From Eunapius fragilis (Eukaryota; Porifera; Demospongiae; Spongillida; Spongillidae): a stretch of DNA of 64,000 bases. Below are positions 63,373-64,000 of the stretch, in pieces (the first letter of the stretch is position 1; every line of letters begins with the position of its first letter). A model generated the notes under the pieces. That model ran no database searches. It was not told the DNA's origin and was given only the letters and a program-made list of their open reading frames with translations. The stretch is taken from NCBI GenBank assembly GCA_963681505.1, contig OY811980.1, positions 459,001 to 523,000 of the forward strand. Direction: 5' to 3'. The translations under genes were made by a program, and so were the position numbers.

Positions 63373-64000
63373 TTACCTTGGCCTTTTGTGTTTCCTTTTG
63401 GTGCTCACCATTGGTTCCAGCTTATCTTTGAAGTCCTTGAAGTTCTTGACCAGTTCTTTCTGATAATCTCGCTGCTCTTCTGATATCAGGGTTTTGTTCA
63501 AGTCGAGAGCTTCCTCACACCTGAGGGACCATGGGGTTATCATAATATCCTCCTACCTCCCCCCCCCCCTTACCTTCTCGTGAAATCCTTGAAGCAAACC
63601 TTCAGCTTTCTGTGCAGTACCGTGTCATTGTCCGGGCCCGACAAGAAACACTGGGCCACAGCAAATGGACCCTTATAGCAGCAAGGTGAGGTGACGGGTG
63701 GTGGTGGGGGGGGGATGAGGAATTGGACCTGTGTTCAGTTACACAATCCAACCAACTGCTTACCTGGTTAACAGCAGTGGCAATCCCTCCCTGGAGCTGC
63801 ATCTGGAGCAGCTTGGTATCAGGTGGATCCTGCTGCACAGCGTGCCTCAGACTCTTGGTCTTGTCTTGCATGTTCAAGATGGCCACCTCCAAAGGTATTA
63901 GCTCAATCCTCTCCACCTGGATGATCTTGCTCCTCTTCTTCACATAAGGGAAGCTGTCCTGCGTAGTGAGGATGGTCTTCCTGATGTACTGGGCATCAAG
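63373..64000 (-). CDS. DOCK-family Rac/Cdc42 exchange factor, DHR2 C-terminus (DOCK6/7/8 type)
   Basis: C-terminal part of the DHR2 domain that catalyses GDP/GTP exchange. Exons: from beyond 64000 to 63764, 63671-63574, 63520 to 63373. Sequence: IQVERIELIPLEVAILNMQD, KSLRHAVQQDPPDTKLLQMQ, LQGGIATAVNQGPFAVAQCF, LKVCFKDFTRRCEEALDLNK and LISEEQRDYQKELVKNFKDF. The pattern QDPPDTKLLQMQLQG...VNQGP...CFKDFTRRCEEAL is closest to the DOCK-C (6/7/8) group. The frame runs to a stop at 63373 after a basic KRKHKRPR tail, but a good donor overlaps that stop, so the true C-terminus may lie further left. The remaining gene, probably more than 1,800 residues, lies to the right. Confidence 0.9.

Overview
This is a stretch of nuclear DNA from an early-branching animal, most likely a sponge. 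Genes have spliceosomal GT-AG introns, several only about 60 bp long. The gene set is metazoan (nuclear factor I, Vasa, a Reeler/cytochrome b561 reductase, a DOCK protein, F-box and kelch proteins), genes sit 100-300 bp apart, and a degenerate RAG1-N-terminus-like sequence of a type I associate with sponge genomes is present. The species cannot be named from the sequence. About 14 genes were rebuilt exon by exon from splice sites, reading phase and family similarity; seven reconstructions close in phase from start to stop with no forced change.

Layout, left to right: MCCC2 (minus, runs off the left edge) and an SLC35D nucleotide-sugar transporter (plus) share a 118 bp promoter; then NFI (plus); a 12 kb CH-CH-coiled-coil-SAM gene (minus) head-to-head with ATPAF1 (plus); an FRRS1-like ferric reductase (plus); DMAP1 (plus); vasa (minus); a kelch/coiled-coil gene (minus); cytosolic HMG-CoA synthase (minus), head-to-head with an unrecognised exon (plus); a broken RAG1-N-terminus-like sequence (minus) and a MITE; SPTLC1 (plus), tail-to-tail with FBXO4 (minus); RPL37 (plus), head-to-head with FBXO4; and the 3' end of a DOCK6/7/8-type gene (minus, runs off the right edge). 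The genes are mostly housekeeping and do not form one pathway.

The outstanding feature is the repeat load. Nearly every intron carries a private micro- or minisatellite, and many are anchored exactly at splice sites. Some have (GT)n grown out of the don GT, (CA)n, C-runs or pyrimidine arrays abutting acceptors. Others are arrays whose unit is a copy of the exon-intron junction itself (vasa, kelch gene, ATPAF1, CH-SAM gene, SLC35D). This suggests a recurrent route by which introns lengthen through tandem duplication of splice junctions, and is the best candidate for an undescribed phenomenon here.

Five single-base indels in otherwise conserved coding exons (NFI, ATPAF1 twice, kelch gene, unrecognised exon) look like residual assembly errors rather than biology. 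Long reading frames across the arrays are artefacts of repeat periods that are multiples of three.
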